Source: Methanogranum sp963676045 | Lineage (GTDB): Archaea; Thermoplasmatota; Thermoplasmata; Methanomassiliicoccales; Methanomethylophilaceae | Direction of reading: 5' to 3' | DNA length: 64,000 nt | Assembly: GCA_963676045.1 (NCBI GenBank) | Contig: OY780938.1 | Location: forward strand, 1,240,001 to 1,304,000 | Position numbers and translations under genes: made by a program | In this document: positions 9,002 through 17,735 of the stretch, in pieces | Layout: each line of letters begins with the position of its first letter | Position numbering within the stretch: the stretch's first letter is position 1 | Notes under the pieces: generated by a model | Seen by the model: the letters and a program-made list of their open reading frames with translations, nothing else | Database searches by the model: none | What the model was told of the DNA's origin: nothing

Positions 9002-10438
9002 TCACTTCATGAAATTCTTCATGACCGTTCTTCCTGTTCCAAGATGCACCATCGGCATTATTGCAGGATCTGGATTGAAGTTGTGCATCTTTTGATATTC
9101 GGTCTGACTCTGCCAAGCTGAGGCATTTATGAGCCTTATTCCCTTATATTCCCTCGTTCCAGCACCATGAACATGTCCCGATACGAATATTTCCGGTATG
9201 TTCTCCAGCACGAGATAATCTTTCTTCTCAGGGGCCAATGCAGTTTTTTGACCATACATCGGTGCGAGATGGCGCCTTGTAGCCATGAATTCCATCACTT
9301 TCAGAGGATCTTCATAGGAGAGTTGTTGAACTCCTGCGACCCAATCATCGATGCCCTTCCCATGATAGGATAATACTGTCCTGCCTTCTACTTTCAGATT
9401 GACAGGGTTGCCTACCATCATGATGTTGGAATCGAATGATTTTCTGAATATTTCTGGTAATGCCGGCTGTGGTTCGGTGATGCGCACTGCGTCATGGTTT
9501 CCTGGGTGTATGACCATTTTGATATGATCTGGGATTTCTTTTAGATATTCTGCAAGTGTCTCGTATTGCTTGTAGATATTGTCTATGGTCAATTCTTCCT
9601 CTTGATCCGGGAATATGCCTATTCCATCAACCACATCTCCTGGGAATATGATGTAATTGAGTTCGAGGTTAGACGAGTTCGTTTTAAGCCATTGTATCAT
9701 TTTCTTCCATTGGGGCTCAAGGAAGGTATAGCTTCCGACATGTATGTCAGAAAGGAATGCTATCGAGGATCCTGAGTCGGAAGGCATCCATTTGTTATTG
9801 GCTGGAACATCTGGCCTGTAGATTTCATTCGCAATGAAAAGGTCCTTTCTGGATGTTGGTTTGCCTGCTATGCCGATCACTTCGTCGTTCACATAGGTCT
9901 CACTTATGATCGGAGAGTCCTTTGAGATCAGCACATTACATGTGCCAGTGTCATCTTCCACTTTTAATATGTAGTGTCCGTTCTTGGTCTCTTTTTTTTC
10001 ATATATTATGCCAATTATTTTCGTTTCCCTATCCAAGCGCATTGCTTTTTCTATGGACATGGCCGAACCAAAATCCCGGCGTTTTTCAATTATGCGTCTT
10101 AATGCAAAATATCTGCTTTTGAAGTATGCAGCAAAATCATTGATCTTCCCTTCACAGGTAGATTCGCCGGTTATGTCAGTGCCAGGCACGACAGAGATGT
10201 CCCATTGAGGTTTGTTCTTGGGGTTTATCGTTTTCTGCGATTCGAAGATAACAGTGTCTCCGGCAATGGCATCCATGACCTCTTTTTTCGTTACAAACAT
10301 GGAGTTCTCAGATAACTTTGCAAGAACGGTATTCATGAATTCCATTGGATGCGAATTCGATAATATCATCTCCATTGCATCAGGAGAAAGGAAAACACTT
10401 TTCCTCGCAGCCTCGGATAATATCTCGTTCTTCATCAT
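9002..10438 (-). CDS. polB: DNA polymerase D small subunit (DP1, 3'-5' exonuclease)
   Basis: Small subunit of the replicative family D polymerase, supplying the Mre11-like proofreading nuclease. The C-terminal half is a calcineurin-like phosphoesterase with its metal motifs in order: SDIHVGS, FPGDVVDG, HPGNHDAVR and VSGHVHGAG. An OB-fold lies before it (IGIIYEKKETKNGHYILKVEDDTG region), and a helical N-terminus binds the large subunit. 478 residues is a usual length. The large subunit gene is not in the window. It is a single-gene unit, divergent from the UPF0201 gene. Confidence 0.93.
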   Translation of the reverse strand: MMKNEILSEAARKSVFLSPDAMEMILSNSHPMEFMNTVLAKLSENSMFVTKKEVMDAIAGDTVIFESQKTINPKNKPQWDISVVPGTDITGESTCEGKINDFAAYFKSRYFALRRIIEKRRDFGSAMSIEKAMRLDRETKIIGIIYEKKETKNGHYILKVEDDTGTCNVLISKDSPIISETYVNDEVIGIAGKPTSRKDLFIANEIYRPDVPANNKWMPSDSGSSIAFLSDIHVGSYTFLEPQWKKMIQWLKTNSSNLELNYIIFPGDVVDGIGIFPDQEEELTIDNIYKQYETLAEYLKEIPDHIKMVIHPGNHDAVRITEPQPALPEIFRKSFDSNIMMVGNPVNLKVEGRTVLSYHGKGIDDWVAGVQQLSYEDPLKVMEFMATRRHLAPMYGQKTALAPEKKDYLVLENIPEIFVSGHVHGAGTREYKGIRLINASAWQSQTEYQKMHNFNPDPAIMPMVHLGTGRTVMKNFMK

Positions 10439-10511
10439 CCGACCCTATTGATCTAGTTCTAAATATTATCTCTGTCGGGGAGTTAAAATATCATCAAAGG
10501 CATGAAGGAAT

Positions 10512-10898
10512 ATGGCCAAAGTAACGGTTACATGTCCCGTATACCCAAGTGAGGACCCTAAAAAGGTTCGAGATGCTGTTGCAAGGATATTTCCAGGAAT
10601 GGAATTGAACGAAGCAGGGGACAATCTGGTCGGAGAAGGAAGTCTTGATTATTTTTCTAAATTGATAAGAAAACAAGCAATATTGGATAGTGCGAGGAAT
10701 ATGCTATTAAAAGGCATACGTGGAGACAGGACCATAATCCATCTCAATAAACAGGTTGCCACAGTGGGGAAAGTATCTTTCGTCGAATCGAGATCGATAT
10801 TAGGAAGCATAGACGTTTGCATAGAGGATGAGAATCTCGAAGCTTTGATCGATAGGGTGGCACCTACGACCGTCGATGGCAGGGAAGTGTTCCGTTGA
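10512..10898 (+). CDS. UPF0201 family RNA-binding-type protein
   Basis: Archaea-specific UPF0201 (DUF54) protein, 128 residues, with the family pattern TCPVYPSEDPKKVRDAV at the start and the DRTIIHLNKQVATVGKVSF core. The family is predicted to bind RNA but its role is not established. Its TGA overlaps the TTG start of the next gene as TTGA, so the two are translated together. Confidence 0.8.
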   Translation: MAKVTVTCPVYPSEDPKKVRDAVARIFPGMELNEAGDNLVGEGSLDYFSKLIRKQAILDSARNMLLKGIRGDRTIIHLNKQVATVGKVSFVESRSILGSIDVCIEDENLEALIDRVAPTTVDGREVFR

Positions 10899-11656
10899 TA
10901 GGGATTTCTTGCACCGAATTCTGTTCTAAGGATTTCATGGGAACATGGAAGGAGATAAGCCGTTGTTTTGATCACTGGGAGATATTCTCGGATGGTACGC
11001 ATGCGATACAGAAGATATCTGGAGAGTTTCTTGCCAATGTTAACGAATTCAAAGGCATGACATATTCCATCCATTCTTCCATAGCGGATACGAACGTGGC
11101 AGCGGTAAACGACCGCATGAGGGAAGCGACCTTCATGGAGTTCTACTCAGAGATAGAGAACTGTCAGATGATGGGCATAGACATGATAACGATACATCCT
11201 GGCATATCCAATCTCACATGCAATGCATTGAGATGTCGTTCCATTGACAATGCAAAATTGACGATGAAGAGTTTAGATAGGATATCCAAGGAGTTCGGGG
11301 TCATGGTCGCAGTGGAGAACATGCCTAATTTTTCATTCATGTTGGGTCAGACCGCAGAAGACCTTCACAACATCATTGACGGCACGGACATGGGCGTATG
11401 TTTTGACATAGGTCATGCCAATACTACCGGGCAGATCGATAAGATGGTTGAAAGATTCAACGATAGGATAATCAATGTCCACATACACGACAATATGGGG
11501 GACAGGGATGCCCACATGACAATCGGAGAAGGCAATATTGATTTCAGCCATGTGGTATCATTATTGAGAAAGTATACCGGTAATTACATCATCGAAGCAA
11601 AGAGTCTGGATTCTGCAAATATCTCGAAGAAAGCGTTGGAAAGATTACTTGGTTGA
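10895..11656 (+). CDS. TIM-barrel sugar isomerase/endonuclease IV-like protein
   Basis: 253 residues of the xylose isomerase-like TIM barrel superfamily. Metal-ligand type segments are visible: DMITIHPG, MVAVENMPN, GVCFDIGHANTTG, NVHIHDNMGDRDAH and YIIEAKS, giving the Glu-Asp-His-Glu set at the barrel mouth. The start is TTG 10895, coupled to the upstream stop. The family includes epimerases, isomerases and AP endonucleases, and nothing here fixes the substrate. The 3' end overlaps the convergent CPBP gene by 12 bases. Confidence 0.8.
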   Translation: MIGISCTEFCSKDFMGTWKEISRCFDHWEIFSDGTHAIQKISGEFLANVNEFKGMTYSIHSSIADTNVAAVNDRMREATFMEFYSEIENCQMMGIDMITIHPGISNLTCNALRCRSIDNAKLTMKSLDRISKEFGVMVAVENMPNFSFMLGQTAEDLHNIIDGTDMGVCFDIGHANTTGQIDKMVERFNDRIINVHIHDNMGDRDAHMTIGEGNIDFSHVVSLLRKYTGNYIIEAKSLDSANISKKALERLLG

Positions 11657-12679
11657 TTCTTCAACACTCGGTAATAGGGGCATGTTCTTGAAATCTTCAC
11701 AGGCCTTTTCTTTCTTCGGGATCTTGGTTGCGATGAAGGCACAGGCGAACAGACCAAGCCCGATGAATGCTATGGAGCCTATTGCAGATACGGCAGACAT
11801 CCCGCAATAAAGGAAGCTTCCAAGATAGTCTGTAAGGAAATGCATGATTATCGATGCATAAAGGCCGAATTTGACATAGACATATCCCATGATGATCCCG
11901 CCCATGCAGGTTATCAGTGCCTTTGTCATCCCCCAGCCATAATAGTGGGCCATTCCGAATATTATCCCTGAGAAGATGATAAGGAACATTGTTACCTTAT
12001 CCATTCCAAATCCTCCTAAGAGACATTTGAAAGAATTAAGTTTTTTCGTTCTATACAGTTGTATCAATGCTATCGGTATACCGATCAACATCACACGGGA
12101 CACTATCTCTTCCCATACGGATGCATTTGCAAGCATGTAAAGTAACTGTTCATCTGTATATTGATCCATCCAGCTGGTATCGATTTCAAATCCAAATGAC
12201 ATGGCAACCAGCGTATACACTATCTGAACGAAGATATCTGCGCAAAACAGAATCCCTACCCAATATATCGCGGTCTTTGTTATTGGAGAACTGTCTTTAT
12301 CATTCTCCTTCATCTTTCTGATTCCTTTCATGAATTGAACGATGCCGTATGACACGCAGGCTAATATCGCTATTACAATCCCTATCCAATATATCTCTGC
12401 ACCCAATCCATATATGGTGAAAAGTCTGATTGATTTTGGCACCACGATGAATATGTCCACTCCAAAGTCACCGATTATCGATAGAACGGAAGGAGCCTTG
12501 ACAAGAAGTACAATGGTTTCAAGGACTAGATACAAAGCGATTATGAATGCTGTGAGAAGCATGACAACCTCTAAAACGCTTTTCTCACCTTTCCTTTTCG
12601 AAAATCTTTGGCCGCAGGCGCCACAGAACTGAGAACCGCGGTCATAGTATTCTTGGCATCTTTCGCATCGTGGCTTCAT
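11645..12679 (-). CDS. CPBP family membrane metalloprotease with N-terminal zinc ribbon
   Basis: Integral membrane protein of 344 residues. Residues 4-22 form a zinc ribbon with two CxxC pairs (CERC, CGAC). Eight or so hydrophobic helices follow. The three CPBP (CAAX protease and bacteriocin-processing) motifs are present: EEIVSR, FGMAHYYGWG and MHFLTDYLGS, supplying the Glu-Glu/Arg and the two His residues. The start overlaps the gene before as ATGA. The substrate is unknown; in other organisms the family processes prenylated proteins or peptides. Last gene of a three-gene unit. Confidence 0.85.
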   Translation of the reverse strand: MKPRCERCQEYYDRGSQFCGACGQRFSKRKGEKSVLEVVMLLTAFIIALYLVLETIVLLVKAPSVLSIIGDFGVDIFIVVPKSIRLFTIYGLGAEIYWIGIVIAILACVSYGIVQFMKGIRKMKENDKDSSPITKTAIYWVGILFCADIFVQIVYTLVAMSFGFEIDTSWMDQYTDEQLLYMLANASVWEEIVSRVMLIGIPIALIQLYRTKKLNSFKCLLGGFGMDKVTMFLIIFSGIIFGMAHYYGWGMTKALITCMGGIIMGYVYVKFGLYASIIMHFLTDYLGSFLYCGMSAVSAIGSIAFIGLGLFACAFIATKIPKKEKACEDFKNMPLLPSVEESTK

Positions 12680-13290
12680 TCCAATTCCTCTAAATCTTTG
12701 AGGATACCATCCAATCTTTCCAATTCGACGAGTATGAGTATCGAACTTCTGTATTTCGGTATATCTGATATCTGTTCTGCGATGTATTTTTCACGAGCCT
12801 CAGATAATTTTCTATATCCTTTTACACGATTTATGAAGGCATCCCAATCTTTGACGAATAAGGAGGGGGATGACATATTGAACTTTTTTTTCATCCCTTT
12901 CTTTGCAAGTCTGTGTTCTTTCACGAATTCAGTTGCTTTTATTGTGTTGACATAGACGTTGGTGAAGCTATCGTCATCCATGTCAAGGGGTATGACCTGC
13001 ATGCCGTCCTTCTCACAAAGGTCCACGAGTTCACAGAATGCAGGACATGGGAACTGCACCTCCCCGAATACAGAGAGGTGGTTCGCATATACAAGATCCA
13101 ATTCACTCACTTCGTAATCATCTGAGAGTTCAGCTCTTTTTGATAGCGCTGTGATGCTCTCGATGCTCAAAGAGATACCATAGGCCTCATATTTTCCATA
13201 ATTCTGCTTAACTATCTCTGCTTCCGAGGTCAATCCTTGTATGATTGGTAATATGTCTATCTTGCAATTGCCAATGTTCAGGGATATCAT
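12676..13290 (-). CDS. Conserved-type hypothetical protein between a regulator and a CPBP protease
   Basis: 204 residues, soluble, no signal peptide or membrane helix. An N-terminal alpha/beta part with an LVYANHLSVFGEV segment is followed by a DMDDDSF acidic patch and a long helical C-terminus (RKLSEAREKYIAEQISD). I do not recognise the family. ATGA overlaps with both neighbours (13287-13290 and 12676-12679) show it is a true gene, co-translated with the HTH regulator and the membrane protease. Confidence 0.65.
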   Translation of the reverse strand: MISLNIGNCKIDILPIIQGLTSEAEIVKQNYGKYEAYGISLSIESITALSKRAELSDDYEVSELDLVYANHLSVFGEVQFPCPAFCELVDLCEKDGMQVIPLDMDDDSFTNVYVNTIKATEFVKEHRLAKKGMKKKFNMSSPSLFVKDWDAFINRVKGYRKLSEAREKYIAEQISDIPKYRSSILILVELERLDGILKDLEELE

Positions 13291-14228
13291 TTCTTTGTGC
13301 TCCTCGATTTCACTATATCTGCGAGTTCATTCTGATCGTCGATCTTTTTCAACTCTTCCTTTGTGACTATCGCTGTATTATCGATATTGTCCTTGGATGG
13401 TTTTTTCTCGACGATTATCAACGAATGTATTCCCGTGATCCTCGATATCTCTGCTGTTATCAATGCTTTTTGGATGAGTTTTTCCTCTTCTGAGCTTATT
13501 CCAGTAAGCATCGTTATCTGTGAGTTGTTGGTGACTGCTTCGAAAGGGCTCTTGATCACGGGGTTGATCGTGAATCCGATCTTTGCCATGTGATCGAGGG
13601 ACTGGGATTCGACGTATGTTTTTATGCTGTATTCTTCAGTCTTAGTCTCGCGTTTGTATTCGAACGGGTCCAACGGTTCTATTATCGGCACATTGAGAAA
13701 TTCTTCCAATCTCAAGGCCGCATCTATCATCGCACCCATTCCCGCTTCGTACATCTGTATCGTGCGTCTAGATACGCCCGCTGTCTCTGCTAATGTTCCC
13801 AGGCTTATGTTGTTGGACTCTCTGAGTTCTTTCAGCAAGCTGCTCGAGATCTTGACATAAAGCCCCCCTGGAGCGGCGAATATGAATGGCGGGACCTCTT
13901 CCAGAAGATGTTCTGCCAATGTTTGGTTGGATATTATCGGTATCTTGAATCTGGAATAGACTATCCCGTTCTCAAGTGGTCCGGAACTGGAATTCTCCCC
14001 AATCAATAACGGATTGGCACCCAATGCATCTGCCAGTATCTTCATCTCTTCGGCATTATCTCTGGAGAATGCATCGACGTTCGTCAGTACTTTCACAATG
14101 AGCAGCGTCTCATCTTGTTTTCCGACGATGTCAAAGCATATGCTACGTAAAGCAAGTGCTGAAGACACATCGAAACCAGCTTTGGCAAGAATCGCTCTTG
14201 TCGTATTGATGAGTTCTTCTCTGCTCAT
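13287..14228 (-). CDS. HTH-type transcriptional regulator, COG1395-like
   Basis: 313 residues. The N-terminal half resembles a restriction-endonuclease-like/PD-(D/E)XK-type domain (segment ALRSICFDIVGKQDETLLIVKVLTNVD), and the middle is a Cro/C1-type helix-turn-helix (residues about 133-188, LRESNNISLGTLAETAGVSRRTIQMYE). A C-terminal domain of about 110 residues follows. This is the build of the archaeal putative HTH regulators of COG1395. It leads a three-gene unit and may control it; the unit's target genes are unknown. Confidence 0.82.
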   Translation of the reverse strand: MSREELINTTRAILAKAGFDVSSALALRSICFDIVGKQDETLLIVKVLTNVDAFSRDNAEEMKILADALGANPLLIGENSSSGPLENGIVYSRFKIPIISNQTLAEHLLEEVPPFIFAAPGGLYVKISSSLLKELRESNNISLGTLAETAGVSRRTIQMYEAGMGAMIDAALRLEEFLNVPIIEPLDPFEYKRETKTEEYSIKTYVESQSLDHMAKIGFTINPVIKSPFEAVTNNSQITMLTGISSEEEKLIQKALITAEISRITGIHSLIIVEKKPSKDNIDNTAIVTKEELKKIDDQNELADIVKSRSTKK

Positions 14229-14288
14229 GGTTGTATAAAGTGGTTGTCCTTCTATAAAAAGTATATACCCAAATTGTTTGTTTTATTG

Positions 14289-14315
14289 TTGCCGGGAGGA
14301 ATAATCTCCCGGCAA
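14289..14315 (-). terminator. Perfect 10-bp hairpin after the Hsp20 gene
   Basis: TTGCCGGGAG at 14289-14298 pairs exactly with CTCCCGGCAA at 14306-14315 around a seven-base loop, five bases past the Hsp20 stop on the minus strand. No T run follows on that strand, so it may terminate transcription or stabilise the mRNA end. Confidence 0.55.
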
Positions 14316-14320
14316 TTGGA

Positions 14321-14806
14321 TCATTCGATCCTTATCTTCTTCCTGAAGTCCTTTTTTCCTGCTATATGGAAAGTGACTTCCAATATGCCATTGTTGTATA
14401 CGGCGTGCGCGCTATCAGGTTCGATATCGCACGGTAAAGCCAATACCTTGTTGAATTTCTTCTTCTGGGTCTGTGCTTTAACAGATATGGAGTTTTCTGT
14501 GCACTCCAGAGATATGTCCTGTTTTTTGACACCTGGTACTTCCAGTGTTACCCTCAAATTATCGTTTTCAGTCACGATATCGCTGAATGGCTCTACATTA
14601 CTGGCCTCCAATCTGTATTCCTCTCTCGCATTGCCAAATTCTTGGTAATGAGGTATGCCATCTGGACCCTGGTACACTGTATAGCCATATGTCCTGATAT
14701 TCGGGTCGCGGAGGTTATCAATCTCCGAGAACATACTTTCTATCCTTTGGTTGAGGTGCTTGAAATCCTCTCCGAAGAATTCATCCCATATGTCATCAGT
14801 TTTCAT
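14321..14806 (-). CDS. hsp20: Small heat shock protein Hsp20
   Basis: ATP-independent chaperone that holds unfolding proteins. 161 residues: an N-terminal variable arm, an alpha-crystallin domain (about residues 70-155) with LRVTLEVPGVKKQDISLECTE-type strands, and the GILEVTFH stretch that stands for the usual G-x-L. A GTG nine bases upstream is part of the Shine-Dalgarno element GGTGATC, so I chose ATG 14806. It follows Cdc48 by 22 bases, making a chaperone/unfoldase unit. Confidence 0.9.
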   Translation of the reverse strand: MKTDDIWDEFFGEDFKHLNQRIESMFSEIDNLRDPNIRTYGYTVYQGPDGIPHYQEFGNAREEYRLEASNVEPFSDIVTENDNLRVTLEVPGVKKQDISLECTENSISVKAQTQKKKFNKVLALPCDIEPDSAHAVYNNGILEVTFHIAGKKDFRKKIRIE

Positions 14807-14828
14807 ATCGATCACCTTTTTTCATTGT

Positions 14829-16988
14829 TTATCTATTTCTTCCATATTCTCTGAGTTCGTTAGCAACTCTGGGTCCGAATTTTTGGACCGCGTTCATTAG
14901 ATCATCCATTCCGACTTTGGTGGCAATGATCTCTGTTTGATTGGGGACCCTGCCATCTTTGACAAGACGTCTTACAGCCGTCATCACCGCTTCATTGCAT
15001 ATTGCGGCGATATCTGCACCAGTGTAGCCTTCTGTCAAATCTGCGAGTTTCGATAGGTCCACATCATCGGCGAGAGGCTTCTCATGAGTGTGTATTCCGA
15101 ATATCCGCGCTCTGGATTCTTTGTCTGGGGGACCGATGTATATGCTCTTGTCGAATCTTCCAGGCCTTAGTATCGCTGGATCTATCATATCCGGCCTGTT
15201 GGTGGCTGCAATAACCACAACGTTGTTGATCGCCTCTAGACCGTCCATCTCCGTAAGCATCTGGGATATCACCCTCTCAGTAACGTTGTTGTCACCGCCC
15301 GTCCCTCTTTCAGGTGCTATTGAATCTATTTCGTCCATGAATATCACGCACGGTGATGCCTGCCTTGCTTTTCTGAATGTTTCTCTGACGGCCTTTTCCG
15401 ATTCACCGACCCACTTGTTGAGGAATTCAGGTCCTTTGACGGATATGAAATTGGCCTCTGATTCTGTTGCAACTGCTTTTGCCAACATCGTCTTGCCTGT
15501 TCCAGGCGGCCCATAGAGCAATATCCCTTTCGGGGGTTTGGCATTCATGTGCTCGAAGACATTTCCGTATTTCAATGGCCATTCAACCGCTTCCCTGAGT
15601 TCTTGTTTCGCATTCTCGAGGGCACCTATGTCATCCCATTTTACATTGGGTTTCTCTATCAGGACCTCTCTCATGGTAGATGGTTGAAGGTCCTTTATTG
15701 CAGACATGTAGTCACTTCTTGTGACACTTATCTGATTCAATACGTCGACCGGGATTTCTTCGGCCTCAAGATTCACGCGTGGCAGCACGCGTCTCAATGC
15801 AGCCATGGCCGCTTCTTTACACAATGCCGATAGGTCGGCACCAACGTATCCATGTGTCCGGTCAGCCAGCTTTCCAAGGTCGACATCATCTGAGAGTGGC
15901 ATGCCTTTGGTATGGATCTGGAGTATCTCCAAGCGTCCATTTCTGTCTGGTATCCCTATCTCTATCTCACGGTCGAATCTTCCAGGCCTTCTCAGTGCCT
16001 CATCTAGTGAATTCGGCCTGTTGGTGGCACCTATGACCACGACCTTGCCTCTGGCATTCAGGCCGTCCATCAAGGAGAGCAGTTGTGCAACTATCCTCCT
16101 TTCCTCCTCTCCCGCGACCTCGTTACGTTTCGGTGCGATGGAATCTATCTCGTCGATGAAGATTATGCTGGGGGCATTTTCCTCGGCTTCTTTGAAGATC
16201 TCTCTGAGCTTACCTTCGGACTCTCCGTAGAATTTGCTCATTATCTCCGGTCCGCCGATCGAAATGAAGTTGCTGCTGGTCTCACCAGCCACGGCTTTTG
16301 CCAACATCGTCTTGCCTGTTCCTGGCGGTCCGTGAAGCAGGACACCCTTGGGTGCTTCCACTCCGAGCCTCTTGAAAAGCTCTGGATGTTTCAGTGGCAG
16401 CTCCACCATCTCGCGTATCTTGTTTACTTCGTTACCGAGTCCGCCTATGTCATCGTAGGATACCTTTGGAACCTCCATGCTTGAAGGCTTTGCTGGTTTT
16501 TCAGATACCTTGACCTCCGTGCTGGAGGTCATTATCACAGCTTCAGCTGAAGGAGTGAAGGATGTTACAACAAGATCGATCTTATTGCTCATCACATTGA
16601 GCGTGAGCACATCTCCCTTGCTGAAGACACGTCCTTCCATAATCTGGGTCAGATATTCTTCTCCACCTTGGAGTCTGAGTTCTTCTGTCGGGGAGAATGT
16701 GATCTTCTCTGCATTCTTTGCGACCACTTTTTTAATGTTAACTCTCTCGTCGATGGATGTACCGGCATTGCGTCTCGTGGAACCATCTATTCTTATTATT
16801 CCGCGATTCGCGTCTTCAGGCCCTCCCCTCAAGACTTTAGTCACGGTCTTTTTGCTGCCGTCGATCTGGATTATGTCTCCGACTTTGATGTCAAGTATAT
16901 CCATCAATTCGGGGTCCAAGCGACATATTCCCTTTCCAGTCTCACCTGGTTTCAATTCTGCGACTTTGATCGCTTTTTCATTAGTCAT
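14829..16988 (-). CDS. cdc48: Cdc48/VAT AAA+ ATPase
   Basis: Hexameric unfoldase that feeds substrates to the proteasome and remodels complexes. 719 residues in family order: N-domain (1-180: double-psi barrel then four-stranded barrel), then two AAA+ modules. Each module has GPPGTGKT, an IIFIDEIDSIAPKR-type or VIFMDEIDSIAPER-type Walker B, and ATNRP sensor-1 segments. The in-frame GTG at 16997 lies inside GGTGATATC, so ATG 16988 is the likelier start. It comes five bases after an ArsR-type regulator whose TGA stop is inside that same ribosome site. Confidence 0.96.
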   Translation of the reverse strand: MTNEKAIKVAELKPGETGKGICRLDPELMDILDIKVGDIIQIDGSKKTVTKVLRGGPEDANRGIIRIDGSTRRNAGTSIDERVNIKKVVAKNAEKITFSPTEELRLQGGEEYLTQIMEGRVFSKGDVLTLNVMSNKIDLVVTSFTPSAEAVIMTSSTEVKVSEKPAKPSSMEVPKVSYDDIGGLGNEVNKIREMVELPLKHPELFKRLGVEAPKGVLLHGPPGTGKTMLAKAVAGETSSNFISIGGPEIMSKFYGESEGKLREIFKEAEENAPSIIFIDEIDSIAPKRNEVAGEEERRIVAQLLSLMDGLNARGKVVVIGATNRPNSLDEALRRPGRFDREIEIGIPDRNGRLEILQIHTKGMPLSDDVDLGKLADRTHGYVGADLSALCKEAAMAALRRVLPRVNLEAEEIPVDVLNQISVTRSDYMSAIKDLQPSTMREVLIEKPNVKWDDIGALENAKQELREAVEWPLKYGNVFEHMNAKPPKGILLYGPPGTGKTMLAKAVATESEANFISVKGPEFLNKWVGESEKAVRETFRKARQASPCVIFMDEIDSIAPERGTGGDNNVTERVISQMLTEMDGLEAINNVVVIAATNRPDMIDPAILRPGRFDKSIYIGPPDKESRARIFGIHTHEKPLADDVDLSKLADLTEGYTGADIAAICNEAVMTAVRRLVKDGRVPNQTEIIATKVGMDDLMNAVQKFGPRVANELREYGRNR

Positions 16989-16993
16989 TGATA

Positions 16994-17632
16994 TCACCTT
17001 GTTTCTTCTAACATGTGCATCAGGTCGTCCATCATCTGATTTATGAATGATTCATTAACACCCATCTCTTCAGATATCGATGACAGGTCCATGTCAGGGT
17101 TGTTCAGCATTTCGTAAAGGAGGTTCCTATGTTCGTAGTCGATCATCCGGTCATCTATATTTTCAAGGAAATCCTTTATGAGTTTGTTCCGTTCACCGAT
17201 CAATTCAGATCTTAGTTTTCCAATCTCCTCCAGTTGCTTGTCTATATCAGATATCTTCTCCCTTGTTTCTTTGAATTCTTTCGTGTTTTCTATCTTTTCT
17301 TTATTTTTTGCATCAGTGCTTGGTTTGGATTCCACTATCCGTGTATCGAACATCCCATTGCGCATGTCGATCACGATGGTGAATTCGCTGTTAGGACGGT
17401 AGAAAATCCTCTCGGGGCCAATATTGCTGCTTTCCCTGTAGCTGACCACGATACCGTTGCGTTCCATGATTTCAAGGTTCTTCACTACGGATTGTTGGCT
17501 GATTCCAAGTTCCTTTGATAGTTGCAAAGGATAATGCGGTTCACGTACTATCGCTTGCAATATGCGCCTTCTAGTTGGATTCTCAATTACAGATAGTATT
17601 CTATCTATATCGTTCGCGGTATCACCATTCAT
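16994..17632 (-). CDS. ArsR-type winged-helix transcriptional regulator
   Basis: 212 residues. The N-terminal 80 form a winged helix (DRILSVIENPTRRRILQAIV, then LSKELGISQQSVVKNLEIMERNG). A short ligand-like segment follows, then a 50-residue coiled coil and a second small helical domain (LLYEMLNNPDMDLSSISEEMGVN). It is the first gene of the Cdc48-Hsp20 unit and a plausible controller of it. The dyad TACAAC-N5-GTTGTA lies six bases upstream of its start. Confidence 0.85.
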   Translation of the reverse strand: MNGDTANDIDRILSVIENPTRRRILQAIVREPHYPLQLSKELGISQQSVVKNLEIMERNGIVVSYRESSNIGPERIFYRPNSEFTIVIDMRNGMFDTRIVESKPSTDAKNKEKIENTKEFKETREKISDIDKQLEEIGKLRSELIGERNKLIKDFLENIDDRMIDYEHRNLLYEMLNNPDMDLSSISEEMGVNESFINQMMDDLMHMLEETR

Positions 17633-17637
17633 AGGTT

Positions 17638-17674
17638 TACAACCATAAGTTGTATAGCATTAGTTGTATATAAA
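17638..17674. promoter_or_regulatory. Operator-like repeats between the ArsR-type regulator and TrpB2
   Basis: The inverted repeat TACAAC (17638-17643) / GTTGTA (17649-17654) is followed by a direct repeat of AGTTGTATA at 17648-17656 and 17662-17670, spaced 14 bases. The minus-strand TATA element of the regulator (TTTATATA complement, about 17667-17674) overlaps the second repeat, so binding there would block regulator transcription. Seen directly; autoregulation is inference. Confidence 0.45.
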
Positions 17675-17735
17675 GGATGCCTTGTAACAATGTATTGATG
17701 TATAAAAATATACATTAATGTATATAAAATTAAAT

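Noticed and set aside
16989..16997. GTG start three codons upstream for Cdc48 (same situation at 14807-14815 for Hsp20)
   Set aside because: The GTG is part of the GGTGAT ribosome site, so it cannot serve as the start; the ATG after it is correctly spaced.
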